A stretch of 25,650 nucleotides of DNA, taken from positions 1 to 25,650 of the forward strand of contig CAYHEK010000011.1 of assembly GCA_964355545.1 (NCBI GenBank). Direction: 5' to 3'. The notes below the pieces were generated by a model. The model had not been told where the DNA came from, made no database searches, and saw only the letters and a program-made list of their open reading frames with translations. Both the position numbers and the translations under genes were made by a program. Positions 1 through 8,004 of the stretch are shown piece by piece. The DNA is from JAPLGE01 sp964355545 (lineage in GTDB: Bacteria; Bipolaricaulota; Bipolaricaulia; UBA7950; UBA9294). Position 1 is the first letter of the stretch. Every line of letters starts with the position of its first letter.

Positions 1-49
1 GACACGTCGCACCGCCTCGGCGCGCCTCCGCGGGAAGCCCGTCCATGTC

Positions 50-580
50 TCAGACGGTCGTGAAGCGGTCCTTACCAACGTGAAGGAGAGGATGTATTCG
101 AGCGAGGTTGCGCAGGCCGTCCTCTCCGAGCGCCTCGGGGCGGGCGTACGCCGCGAGGACCTCGCCGATCACGAGCCGGTGGTCTCCGGCCTCGATGTCG
201 CCTGTCACGCGGCACTCAAGGAAGGCGAGGCACTCGTCGATGATCGGCGGCCGGACCCTCCTCGCCTTCGCCTGGGTCAGGCCGGTGGCCGCGAACTTGT
301 CCACCTCTCGGCCGGAGCGGCGGCCGCAGACGAGGGCCTGCTCGACGAGCCCGTGCGTGGCGACGTTCACCACGAACTCGGGAACCTCCTTGAGGAACTC
401 GTAGGAGTAGCGACTCGAGCGAATGCTCATCCCGACGAGGGGCGGATCGACGCTCACGGGAATGAGCCAGGCGATGGCGAGGACGTTCGACCTTCCCCGG
501 CCGTCGCACGTCGTCACAAGCGACGTCGAGTAGGGGTGGAGGAGATAGTGGAACTGAGGCACCGCGACCAAATCCTTCAA
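50..580 (-). CDS. Flavin reductase family protein (FMN-binding split barrel)
   Basis: The 176-residue product resembles the flavin reductase-like family, small FMN-binding split-barrel proteins that use NAD(P)H to reduce flavin or act as FMN-dependent oxidoreductases. Visible family features are an N-terminal segment with a run of small and hydroxyl residues (STSLVTT), the stretch PPLVGMSIR followed by a conserved-looking FVVNV segment near residue 70, and a central region rich in charged residues that precedes a VIGEV strand. The reading frame opens at TTG 601, but a strong AAAGGAGG lies five bases before TTG 580, so I place the start at 580. It is a single gene, followed to the left by only 49 bases of window. 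Its base composition resembles the G+C-rich middle of the window rather than the next genes to the right. Substrate and partner cannot be told from sequence; family assignment is likely, function within it unknown. Confidence 0.8.
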   Translation of the reverse strand: MKDLVAVPQFHYLLHPYSTSLVTTCDGRGRSNVLAIAWLIPVSVDPPLVGMSIRSSRYSYEFLKEVPEFVVNVATHGLVEQALVCGRRSGREVDKFAATGLTQAKARRVRPPIIDECLAFLECRVTGDIEAGDHRLVIGEVLAAYARPEALGEDGLRNLARIHPLLHVGKDRFTTV

Positions 581-928
581 CGTGTCCTCCTTTCGCGTCA
601 AGAGGATAGCCGCTTTCTCCCCCCGCCACTAGCCGCCTTCCTCGCCGATCCACCCGATGATGCCGAACCTTGTAGGACGAACCGTGCCTCGCGGCGTGTC
701 CAATGTGGCAGAACGAGAGGGCAATGGCCCTGTCCCCAAGTCGACCGGAGCATCCAACTGCGTCGAGCTGCCAGCAAAAGCGCCAGTTGGGTCACAGCGC
801 CGAGAGAGAGGATCCCGGCCGAACGTGAGCGACGGAAGGACCGTCAGTCATGGCTGCCGTTCCTCCTTCCCTTGAAACAGAGAATCCTCAAGGGGGCAGA
901 TGTCCTGCCCCCTCAAGAATCTGTGAGC
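581..928. other. Intergenic stretch without a convincing gene
   Basis: These 348 bases lie between the flavin reductase start and the end of the M14-like gene, both on the minus strand. Short open frames exist on both strands (for example plus strand 657-875), but their translations are Arg/Pro/Ser-rich with no recognisable family and no good ribosome binding site. The left part must hold the flavin reductase promoter, although I see no strong -35/-10 pair. The right end holds a G+C-rich hairpin listed separately. The composition changes across this stretch from G+C-rich on the left to more moderate on the right. Confidence 0.5.
891..913 (-). terminator. Candidate terminator hairpin after the M14-like gene
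   Basis: AGGGGGCAG (891-899) and CTGCCCCCT (905-913) form a perfect 9-bp stem around a 5-base loop, 15 bases past the stop of the gene that ends at 929. Read on the minus strand, the bases after the stem are only moderately T-rich, so the U-tract of a classical intrinsic terminator is weak. It may equally be a 3' stabilising stem-loop. Confidence 0.5.
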
Positions 929-3364
929 CTAATGGTAAACGGCGTTAGCCAGCAGCCTGAAGGTGTTCGTCGCGATAGCACGAAAGCCGACGTTTACCCC
1001 AAACACGACAGCCTTCCCTCGGCCGATCTCCTGGTAGACGATCGCCGGCCGATTCTGGTAGACAGACATATCCACATCCTCGTCCGGGAAGAACTCAAGC
1101 GCCGGGCTGAGCCTCTGGTAGGTCGCCACGACCCTCGCGTTTCTTCCAGTCTTCATCATCGGGCTGGCGGGTGTGCCAAAGAGCTTCTCCCCGTAGTAAT
1201 AGGTTGGGAGAACCCGCTCCATCCACTTCCCGGCGTCGTTGTAGCAGCCATCGTAGCCCCACAACAGTGGGTCATCGGGGGCCTCCAATCTAAGAAGCAT
1301 AGGACCCTTGCTCGGTAGCGGGTCTATGACATGAAAATCCATGAGTTTCGAGAACTCCTGGCTCGCCAACGCTCCCCCTCCTGCCCCCACGCCAATGTAG
1401 GTTCCCCCCGCCTTGACGAACTCGACGATGCGCGCGAGTCCCTCTTTCCCCAGACCGCGCTTCTCCCCAACCGGTTCCCACGGATACCTATTCCAGATGC
1501 CGTTCGGGTCACGTCCTTCGGCGATCTCTCTAGCGTCCCCAGCCGGCACGATCAACACATCAACACCGGAGAGGGCTCCGCCCCTGAACTGGTCGTCTCC
1601 GACCTCGATGTACGGAAATTCCATCTGGGATAGAGCCCACGCGAGGTCCGCTTTATGGACAAGGTGCTGCATGTCCACCCCCTGGCCGCTATAGAGGGCA
1701 ATCTTCGGCAGGGAAAGCGATCTCATCGCTCCGAAGTCCTTCGCCTTCACCGAAACAATCGAGATCCCTAATCCCTGACCCAACCTGGAGAGAGCCCCTT
1801 CGGAGATGCCTTGTGCCACGAACGTCCCCGGTGAGAACTTCCGGCCGCCTGCTCTGAGGTCTTCGACCGCCCGAGATACCGCCGCTCCTCCTTTCAAGAG
1901 GCGATTGGCAAGAGTAATGCCCCAAACCGAATCCTCAAAAACAAGAGCAGGGGCCGCGCCATCTTTCGCCGGGAGGATATCCGGCCGAGGTATCGGATGT
2001 CCTTCAACTAGAGAGAGACGTGAGGACTCAAACGCTGCCTTTTCTTTCTTCGGAAGCTTGTCCAAGGAGAGGGCGGCAATCCCAAAGTCGCCCAGGAGGA
2101 CTTGCTCTTTCTCCCCCCTCTCTCCGAAGAGCGTCCGGATGATCTCGATCTTCGGTTGTTCGCTCGGGACGACATAGGCGGGGTAGGGGGTGTCCGTCTT
2201 ATAGTACTGGATCCCGTGCCTGTCCAGGGTGACACCCAGGCGATAAAGGCCACAGGGGTCTCCCTTTTCGATCGGGATGACGTAGACAGGATATCGATCT
2301 CGCGGGGGAACGGTGGTTTTCGCGCGACAGACGACGCGCAGGTATCTCTCGGTATCTCGAGCGAGGTGTTGCAGAACAGCCATGGCGGCGGCGAACTTCT
2401 GCGTGACCCGATCCAGCCACGGTTGGCTACCGGGCGTCCTCGCGCTCTCCGTAATGAGAGCGATGCTGTTGTGGTGAACGAAGGTCAGGTCGGCGCGCCC
2501 TCCCAATCCCGCGATGGGAAGTAGACTGTCCTTCCCTTCGGGATCAAACATCAGAGTGTATCCGTGCCTTGTCCACTCCTTGGCGATCACCCCACCCAGC
2601 TCATCTACCAGGGCCATGATCTCGGGAGGGAGTGTCTTCACATAAGGCTTATCAACATAAGGAGGGCACCAACAGACTTCGGGCGTCGACACATCGAGAA
2701 TGACCTTGTCCTCATGGAGGTCGATACAGCACATGGGCTCCCACTCGCGGAACGCCTCCAGGACCGCCTGCGTTTCAGGGTGGATGAGGTGGAGGAAATC
2801 ACGGTTTAGCAGGAATCCGAAGGCATTTCCCGACCCATTGCAGCCAGTGGAAAGCGGGACCTTCCGCCACTCGTCGATGGCGAGCATTCTTCCATCAGGG
2901 TTGATCATCGGCATCACTAGGACCACCATCCGGCCGAGAATCTCTTTCACCCCGTCTTCATCGCTAGCGGCCAGGTGCTCGATGAGCCGCACCAAGGCTT
3001 CCACGTGGGCGGCCTCATGGCCAAACGAGGCACCGATGAGGAGCACAGAAGGGATAACGTCTTTCAGGGACGAAGCGCGCGGCGCGGGTCGGGTTTTCCT
3101 GTCCGAAAGGGTCTTCCTTCCACCGCGGAACGAGCTGACCTCAAGGATCATATCCTGGATCGAGCGTAGAGATCTCATGTTCTCCGGAGAACTGATCGTC
3201 GCCAGGAAGATGTCCCTCCCTTCGTGCGACTTTCCGACACTCCTCACCGAGATGCGCGGGTTGCCCCGCAACCTTTCCAACTTGAACGCGAGATCCCGAT
3301 AGCTGACGAGATCGTCTGCGTCTGGCTGTGTACTCTCCAGCGGAACCCTTCTCCGTTTGTCCAT
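929..3364 (-). CDS. M14-type zinc carboxypeptidase fused to a glutamine amidotransferase-like domain
   Basis: The 811-residue product has an N-terminal M14 carboxypeptidase-like domain (about residues 15-335) and a C-terminal class I amidotransferase-like fold (about 553-811). M14 landmarks are NPDGR at 155-159, the LLNRDF stretch at 185-190 matching the usual substrate-binding Asn-Arg, DLHED at 215-219 supplying the second zinc histidine (H217), and ITES with the candidate catalytic Glu306. The first zinc motif, normally HxxE, reads FGHE at 114-117, so the expected histidine is Phe and a His sits two residues later. The C-terminal domain has the KIALYSG first strand (554-560) and a GVGAGGG turn (658-664) with Ala where a nucleophile Cys would sit in active amidotransferases. 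No clear signal peptide is visible. ATG 3364 follows AAGGAGG at five bases. It is the last gene of the transporter operon, 77 bases after the DppC-type permease, so a role in processing imported peptides or amides is inferred. Confidence 0.8.
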   Translation of the reverse strand: MDKRRRVPLESTQPDADDLVSYRDLAFKLERLRGNPRISVRSVGKSHEGRDIFLATISSPENMRSLRSIQDMILEVSSFRGGRKTLSDRKTRPAPRASSLKDVIPSVLLIGASFGHEAAHVEALVRLIEHLAASDEDGVKEILGRMVVLVMPMINPDGRMLAIDEWRKVPLSTGCNGSGNAFGFLLNRDFLHLIHPETQAVLEAFREWEPMCCIDLHEDKVILDVSTPEVCWCPPYVDKPYVKTLPPEIMALVDELGGVIAKEWTRHGYTLMFDPEGKDSLLPIAGLGGRADLTFVHHNSIALITESARTPGSQPWLDRVTQKFAAAMAVLQHLARDTERYLRVVCRAKTTVPPRDRYPVYVIPIEKGDPCGLYRLGVTLDRHGIQYYKTDTPYPAYVVPSEQPKIEIIRTLFGERGEKEQVLLGDFGIAALSLDKLPKKEKAAFESSRLSLVEGHPIPRPDILPAKDGAAPALVFEDSVWGITLANRLLKGGAAVSRAVEDLRAGGRKFSPGTFVAQGISEGALSRLGQGLGISIVSVKAKDFGAMRSLSLPKIALYSGQGVDMQHLVHKADLAWALSQMEFPYIEVGDDQFRGGALSGVDVLIVPAGDAREIAEGRDPNGIWNRYPWEPVGEKRGLGKEGLARIVEFVKAGGTYIGVGAGGGALASQEFSKLMDFHVIDPLPSKGPMLLRLEAPDDPLLWGYDGCYNDAGKWMERVLPTYYYGEKLFGTPASPMMKTGRNARVVATYQRLSPALEFFPDEDVDMSVYQNRPAIVYQEIGRGKAVVFGVNVGFRAIATNTFRLLANAVYH

Positions 3365-3441
3365 CTCATCCTCCTTCTACCTTTCTCCGCACCTTGAAGG
3401 GGTGCCATCCTGTGATGTGATCCACGCATTGATGCCACTCA

Positions 3442-4293
3442 CTACAAGTGGCTATACGCCTCGTGAATCTCGTCGCCAAGAAAAGAGAAAGCCATGACGC
3501 TCAGGGAGATCGCCAGCCCCGGGAAGGTGGCGTACCACCAGTTGTCCATGATGTAGGAGCGCCCTTTCGAGATGATCGCTCCCCATTCGGGAGAGGGAGG
3601 TTGCGCCCCGAGACCGACAAAACCCAGAGCAGCTGTCGCTAGGATGGCGTATCCCAAGTCGGTCGTCAGTCGCGCGATCACCGGGCCAACACAACTTGGG
3701 AGAATGTGACGGACCATGATCCTTAGATTGCCTGCGCCAACAGACCTAGCCGCTAGGACGAACTCCTTCTCCTTCACCGCCAACACTTGCCCCCGTATCA
3801 ACCGCGCGTAGGGAGGCCACCAAATGATCGCAAGAGCCATGATCGCATGGGGCAGGCTAGGACCTAAGGCAGCCGCAACGGCCATGGCCAAAACAAGAAA
3901 GGGAAAGGAGAGAAACATGTCGGCCGCGCGCATCGTCAGGGTATCGGCAGCTCCTCCTAAGAAACCTCCCAGCAACCCAAGCGACGTCCCGATGAGAACG
4001 GCCGCTCCCACTACCGCGAAGGCCCCGCTGATCGAGAGTGGCGCGCCGTGGAGGACCCTGCTGAAGAGGTCTCGTCCCATGTCGTCAGTGCCGAACAGGT
4101 GGGTCTTCGATGGGGGCCGCAGAACCTCCGAAAAACTGATGGCCATGGGATCAAACGGCGCCAGGAAAGGGCCCACGGTCGCGAGCAAGAGAATCCCCAC
4201 AATCCATATTCCCAACAGCATTCTGAGTTTCTTCTTGATAAAGAAGTCCCTCAGAGACGCTAGCCAGCGGAAGACCTTCTGCGCTTGAATCAA
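3442..4293 (-). CDS. ABC transporter permease, DppC/OppC type
   Basis: This inner-membrane permease of a peptide/nickel-type (family 5) ABC importer has the OppC hallmarks: an N-terminal cytoplasmic segment followed by a first membrane helix (LLGIWIVGILLLA), the LFGTDDMGRDLFSRV motif before the transmembrane domain, several further hydrophobic helices, and the EAA-type coupling loop that contacts the ATPase (ARSVGAGNLRIMVRHILP). The C-terminal stretch LGFVGLGAQPPSPEWG is typical of the family. The frame also allows ATG 4320, two bases after the upstream permease, but no ribosome binding site precedes it. AGGAGG sits eight bases before TTG 4293, so I prefer that start (283 residues). It pairs with the adjacent DppB-type permease to form the channel. 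No ATPase gene occurs in this operon or elsewhere in the window for this transporter. Confidence 0.93.
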   Translation of the reverse strand: MIQAQKVFRWLASLRDFFIKKKLRMLLGIWIVGILLLATVGPFLAPFDPMAISFSEVLRPPSKTHLFGTDDMGRDLFSRVLHGAPLSISGAFAVVGAAVLIGTSLGLLGGFLGGAADTLTMRAADMFLSFPFLVLAMAVAAALGPSLPHAIMALAIIWWPPYARLIRGQVLAVKEKEFVLAARSVGAGNLRIMVRHILPSCVGPVIARLTTDLGYAILATAALGFVGLGAQPPSPEWGAIISKGRSYIMDNWWYATFPGLAISLSVMAFSFLGDEIHEAYSHL

Positions 4294-4322
4294 GTAGCCA
4301 TCCTCCTCTGCCCTCTCCATGT

Positions 4323-5333
4323 TTAACTGTACCGTATCTGTGGATTCAATGCTGCATAAGATACATCCACCAATGTGTTTACGAGAACAAAGCTCAGAGT
4401 GTAGACCATCGTGATCGCCATGATCGGCATGAAATCAAGCTGCAGAATTGAATCGATCGCATACAGGCCCAACCCCGGCCACGAGAAGATGGCTTCCACC
4501 AGTATGGTTCCTCCCAGGAGCCAGCCGAACTGCAATCCCAGTTCCGTGATAATCGGTATCGCAGCATTCTTCAGAGCATGCTTGTAGATAACGCGCACGC
4601 CACTCAACCCTTTTGCCCTCGCCGTAAGGACGTAGTCTTCGCGCAATACCTCGAGCATGCATATGCGGGTCATCCGCACGACGATCGCCAGGCGAGCGGC
4701 TACCAGTGCAAGCACAGGCAGGATAAGGTGCATGAGCGAGCTACCCAGCGAAGTTCCATTACCGGAGAGGATGCTGTCTAAGACGAAGAATCCCGTGATC
4801 TTTTGCGGCGCCAGCCCTCTCGCCACTCGGCCCACTGCCGGAAGAACACCCAGTTGTCGATAGAACAAGAGCTGGAGCAACAGAGCGACCCAGAACTCCG
4901 GCATCGAGGTTACCGCCGCGGAGAAACCTCTCGTCAGAAAGTCGCTTCCTTTCCCTCTCCACCTGCTAGATAGGATTCCCAACGGGATTCCCACTACGAT
5001 CAGGACGATCATGGTGCTGATGGCAAGCTCAACCGTGGCCGGTAAATAGCGCAAGAGCTCCCTGGAGACCGGTTGCCGCGTCCGCAGAGATCTTCCGAGG
5101 TCTCCCCGAAACAAGCCTTTCAGGTAGATGGCGTACTGCACGTAGATCGGCTTGTGTAGCCCCATGACCTCGCGCAGGTGTTCGACCTGCTCCGGGCCCG
5201 CCCGTAGCCCCGCTGCCACTTGGGCTGGGTCGGCAGGGATAATGTGGGAGATCACGAAGGTCACTAATGTGACGCTGATCAGGGTGGGGACTATCAGCAG
5301 TATCCGTTTCGCGATGTAGAATCCCATGCGCAT
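4323..5333 (-). CDS. ABC transporter permease, DppB/OppB type
   Basis: The 336-residue integral membrane protein is the DppB-type half of a peptide-class importer. It starts with the family's usual first helix (IAKRILLIVPTLISVTLVTFVI), followed by the periplasmic region with the motif GLHKPIYVQY, a GDLGRSLRTRQPV stretch typical of OppB/DppB, and five more hydrophobic segments. The EAA-type coupling loop is seen as LTARAKGLSGVRVIYKHALKNA, and FSWPGLGLYAIDSI near the end is also characteristic. Two in-frame ATGs (5333 and 5327) are possible starts; neither has an ideally placed ribosome binding site, the nearest GGAGG being about 19 bases upstream of the first. The gene lies 248 bases after the binding-protein gene, a gap that contains a G+C-rich hairpin, and directly precedes the DppC-type gene. 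The transported substrate cannot be deduced beyond peptide-like solute. Confidence 0.93.
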   Translation of the reverse strand: MRMGFYIAKRILLIVPTLISVTLVTFVISHIIPADPAQVAAGLRAGPEQVEHLREVMGLHKPIYVQYAIYLKGLFRGDLGRSLRTRQPVSRELLRYLPATVELAISTMIVLIVVGIPLGILSSRWRGKGSDFLTRGFSAAVTSMPEFWVALLLQLLFYRQLGVLPAVGRVARGLAPQKITGFFVLDSILSGNGTSLGSSLMHLILPVLALVAARLAIVVRMTRICMLEVLREDYVLTARAKGLSGVRVIYKHALKNAAIPIITELGLQFGWLLGGTILVEAIFSWPGLGLYAIDSILQLDFMPIMAITMVYTLSFVLVNTLVDVSYAALNPQIRYS

Positions 5334-5534
5334 TCAGCTAGCAGAATCCCAGCCTCCTCACCTCCTGCCGCTACCCACCCGCCGGAGTCTTTTCAACCCG
5401 CCTCCATCAAGATCCCTTCTTTCCTCCACCCGCAGGGCATGGTCCGGTCTTCGCCATCCCTCGGCGGTGAGGGCCCCCTCCTCCCGCGCTTCCCGTTCCC
5501 TCCACGCTCTTCTGGGCCGGTTGGCGCCGAGCGA

Positions 5535-5562
5535 GGGGGGAGGCTCCGCAGTGCCCCCCCCC
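5535..5562 (-). terminator. G+C-rich stem-loop between binding-protein and permease genes
   Basis: Bases 5535-5544 pair with 5553-5562 (ten positions, one mismatch) around an 8-base loop, about 20 bases after the binding-protein stop codon. There is no T-run, so complete termination is unlikely. By analogy with other ABC importers it may act as a partial terminator or as a 3' stabilising structure that keeps binding-protein mRNA in excess over permease mRNA. That role is inference. Confidence 0.4.
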
Positions 5563-5581
5563 GCGTTGTGCCCAACATGAG

Positions 5582-7153
5582 CTACTGTTTCGGATACATG
5601 TAGTAGAAGGGCGTCATGAAGACCCCCATGGGGTTTGGCACGTAGCCTCCGACGCTAGACCGAAGCGAGTGCAGCTCTGTCTCCGTGCCCAGGAAGATGG
5701 CGGCCACGTTGTCTACGACGAGGTTCTGGAATTCCACGTACAAGGCCCGGCGCTCTTGGTCTTTCACGGTCACCTTGGCCTTGTCCAGGAGCTCGTCCAC
5801 CCTGGGATTCGTCTCCGCAAACCAGGACCACTCATACACTCCTCCCGAGTGCCAACTCGACTCGAGAATGTCCACGGGGATAGGGACCTCGGCCAAATCA
5901 TAGATCATCGATATGTCCGGTGCCGTCTCCCTGTTTCTGCAGACCGAGAGCATCGTTGCCCAGGCCAGTTCTTGGATCTCTAGCTCGATGCCGAGTTTCG
6001 CCAGATCGGCCTGGAACATCTGTGCTGTCTTGACCTCCATCTGAAGAGCCTGCACGATGACCATCTTCAGCTTGAATCCCCCATTGGGGTAGCCCGCTTC
6101 GGCCAGAAGTTGCTTTGCCTTCTCCAAGTCCCGGTGATAAACCATCAGGCTCTTGTCGTGATCGGGGAAGAACGTGGGAATCGGTCCCTGCCCCTGAGTC
6201 ATGTTCCCCTTCATGATCCCGTTCAGGAAGCCGTCGTAGTCGAAGGCGTAGCTCAGGGCCTTTCTGACGAGGATGTTGCTGCAGGGTCCCTTAAGACAGT
6301 TCATTGCCAGGTTCCACATCCCTGACGCCGGGACCTTGAACACCGTGATGTCCGGGTTTGCCTGGAGTGCGGGGACGTCCTCCTGCAGTGTTTGATCGAT
6401 CTGCGTTGCCTCACCTGCCTCCAGCATCATGCGCTGCGTCGCCGGCTCCGTGACATATAGGAAGCTCACTTTCTCGTAGTACGAGGCCTTCCACCCACCC
6501 CAGTAGTTCTCGAAGCGCTTCAGAGCCAGCTCCGCCGGCCTATACCAGTAGTCCTTCATGTAAGGACCGGTACCGGCCTCGTTCTCGTCGAACCAGGCCT
6601 GTGCGTAATCTGACTTTCCATCAGTGATAACCGTATGCGCCTTGATCGCCGTCGGGCTGACCATCCATATGCGGATGGCGAGGTAGAGAAAGGCCGGGCT
6701 GGGGTTAGCCAGGTAAATCCTCACGGTCTGAGCATCGACGATCTCCGTGTGATCGTAGACTCCGCTTATTTGACTCGCGACCCCCAGATTGACCTCCATG
6801 ACTCGGTCATACGATGCTTGCACTGCCTCGGCCGTGAAGTCTGTCCCATCGTGGAACTTGACCCCTTGTCTAAGATGGAAAGTGTAAACTAGCCCGTCGT
6901 CGGAGATCTCCCAACTCGTTGCCAGACAGGGTTTCGCCGTGAGGTCGGTGTACGGGTACTCATAGCAGGTGAGCCCTTCAAAGACGGGTCGGAGCATCTC
7001 CAGCGTCCCGTCGATATTGATCGCGGGATCGAAGGTCGTCAGCGGCTCTCTGAACAGAGAGACGAACACGGGCCCTGCCGCTACCGCCGTTGTCCCAAAA
7101 GCTACGGCCAGGCAGGCCCCTACCACCCCTAAAGCCACCAACCACTTGCGCAC
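5582..7153 (-). CDS. ABC transporter substrate-binding protein, family 5 (peptide type)
   Basis: This 523-residue exported protein captures peptide-like solutes for the adjacent DppBC-type permeases. A classic signal peptide is visible (RKWLVALGVVGACLAVAFG followed by an AVAAG cleavage region) without an obvious lipobox. Family 5 signatures follow: PLTTFDPAIN near the mature N-terminus, LATSWEISDDGLVYTFHLR, the KFHDGTDFTAEAV segment, GTGPYMKDYW, and ALSYAFDYDGFL with the YPNGGFKLKM stretch in the second lobe. The open frame extends to 7201, but GTG 7153 has AAAGGAGG five bases upstream and begins exactly at the signal peptide, so it is the start. It follows the flavoprotein gene by 83 bases and is the only soluble transporter component of the operon. 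Ligand specificity cannot be read from sequence; the flanking peptidases suggest short peptides. Confidence 0.93.
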   Translation of the reverse strand: MRKWLVALGVVGACLAVAFGTTAVAAGPVFVSLFREPLTTFDPAINIDGTLEMLRPVFEGLTCYEYPYTDLTAKPCLATSWEISDDGLVYTFHLRQGVKFHDGTDFTAEAVQASYDRVMEVNLGVASQISGVYDHTEIVDAQTVRIYLANPSPAFLYLAIRIWMVSPTAIKAHTVITDGKSDYAQAWFDENEAGTGPYMKDYWYRPAELALKRFENYWGGWKASYYEKVSFLYVTEPATQRMMLEAGEATQIDQTLQEDVPALQANPDITVFKVPASGMWNLAMNCLKGPCSNILVRKALSYAFDYDGFLNGIMKGNMTQGQGPIPTFFPDHDKSLMVYHRDLEKAKQLLAEAGYPNGGFKLKMVIVQALQMEVKTAQMFQADLAKLGIELEIQELAWATMLSVCRNRETAPDISMIYDLAEVPIPVDILESSWHSGGVYEWSWFAETNPRVDELLDKAKVTVKDQERRALYVEFQNLVVDNVAAIFLGTETELHSLRSSVGGYVPNPMGVFMTPFYYMYPKQ

Positions 7154-7236
7154 GTGATCCTCCTTTTGTTTCCTATCCTCCTGTTCCCTCCCCTCTCGCA
7201 ACGCTCGGGCGTCCCCAGCGAAGACATCGTGTTAGA

Positions 7237-7989
7237 TCATCGGGAACCTCCTTTCCGCTCGGCCTTTGCCCGAGAAGACGCGTCAAAAGAGGAAAGGCCT
7301 CCCTGCACAAGCCGAGTCACTTCCACGAGCTTTCTCCCGTAGTCGAGGGCTTGTTCTACCGCCGAGTCCTCTTTCCCAATGAAGTTCTTCCAACGATCCG
7401 CGTGGACCCCATCAACGTCCTGAGCTACAGCCGAGAGCCCGAACGCCTGATCGTCCCTCTCCCCAAACCCCACAGGAAACATGCCCAACAAGGAGAAGAA
7501 GGCGAGCATCGTCTGCAACGCATAGGATTGGCCCCCGTGTCGGCATCCGCCCACAGCGATGGCCCCCCCGACCTTGTCCTTGAAGCACGACACGAGGCGA
7601 CCCTCGGGGGTGATCTGCCCTACGCAAGTGCACCGATCGAAGAGCGCTTTCGTCTGGGAGGTGACGTTCGCGAAGTAAACAGGGCTCCCCACGACGATGG
7701 TGTCGGCACTGGCCATTTTGTCAATCACGGACTTGGCATCATCCTGCTGAGGGCACAGATTCCATGGCCCCTTGCTGATGACCTCCGCCAAGTCTACGTT
7801 GGGTCGAAACGTCGGGTGGCACACCTCTGTGCAACCGCGGCAGGGATTCACCTTCTGGCTCGCCAGGCTCACGAACTCCACCGCAGCCCCGGCCTGATCA
7901 GCGCCCTCCAAGCACTTCTGAACCATCGTGGCTGTGTTCCCTTTGAGACGGGGACTCCCCGAGATCCCCAGGACCCGTATCTTTGCCAT
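7237..7989 (-). CDS. Iron-sulfur flavoprotein, NADPH-dependent FMN reductase fold
   Basis: The 250-residue product has a flavodoxin-like fold of the NADPH-dependent FMN reductase/iron-sulfur flavoprotein type, which moves electrons between ferredoxin-like donors and FMN in anaerobes. The FMN phosphate loop is seen as GSPRLKGNT at residues 11-19, a second flavin-contacting segment as VVGSPVYFANV, and AIAVGGCRHGGQ further on. A cysteine cluster at C50, C53, C57 and C79 recalls the compact 4Fe-4S motif of Isf proteins, but the fourth cysteine is 21 residues past the third instead of a few. ATG 7989 follows a GGAG-rich segment. It starts 15 bases after the M24 peptidase stop and precedes the peptide-binding protein, so it is part of the same operon. 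A redox step coupled to breakdown of the imported compound is possible but unproven. Confidence 0.85.
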   Translation of the reverse strand: MAKIRVLGISGSPRLKGNTATMVQKCLEGADQAGAAVEFVSLASQKVNPCRGCTEVCHPTFRPNVDLAEVISKGPWNLCPQQDDAKSVIDKMASADTIVVGSPVYFANVTSQTKALFDRCTCVGQITPEGRLVSCFKDKVGGAIAVGGCRHGGQSYALQTMLAFFSLLGMFPVGFGERDDQAFGLSAVAQDVDGVHADRWKNFIGKEDSAVEQALDYGRKLVEVTRLVQGGLSSFDASSRAKAERKGGSR

Positions 7990-8004
7990 CCTGCTGCTCC
8001 TTGT

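Noticed and set aside
657..875. Small plus-strand ORF of 72 codons in the left intergenic space
   Set aside because: No ribosome binding site, no family, biased residue composition; not distinguishable from chance.
80..1318. Long plus-strand open frame (412 codons)
   Set aside because: It lies opposite the flavin reductase and M14-like genes, its translation is rich in Arg, Asp, Pro and His without any family resemblance, and it has no suitable ribosome binding site. It is a shadow frame of G+C-rich coding sequence.
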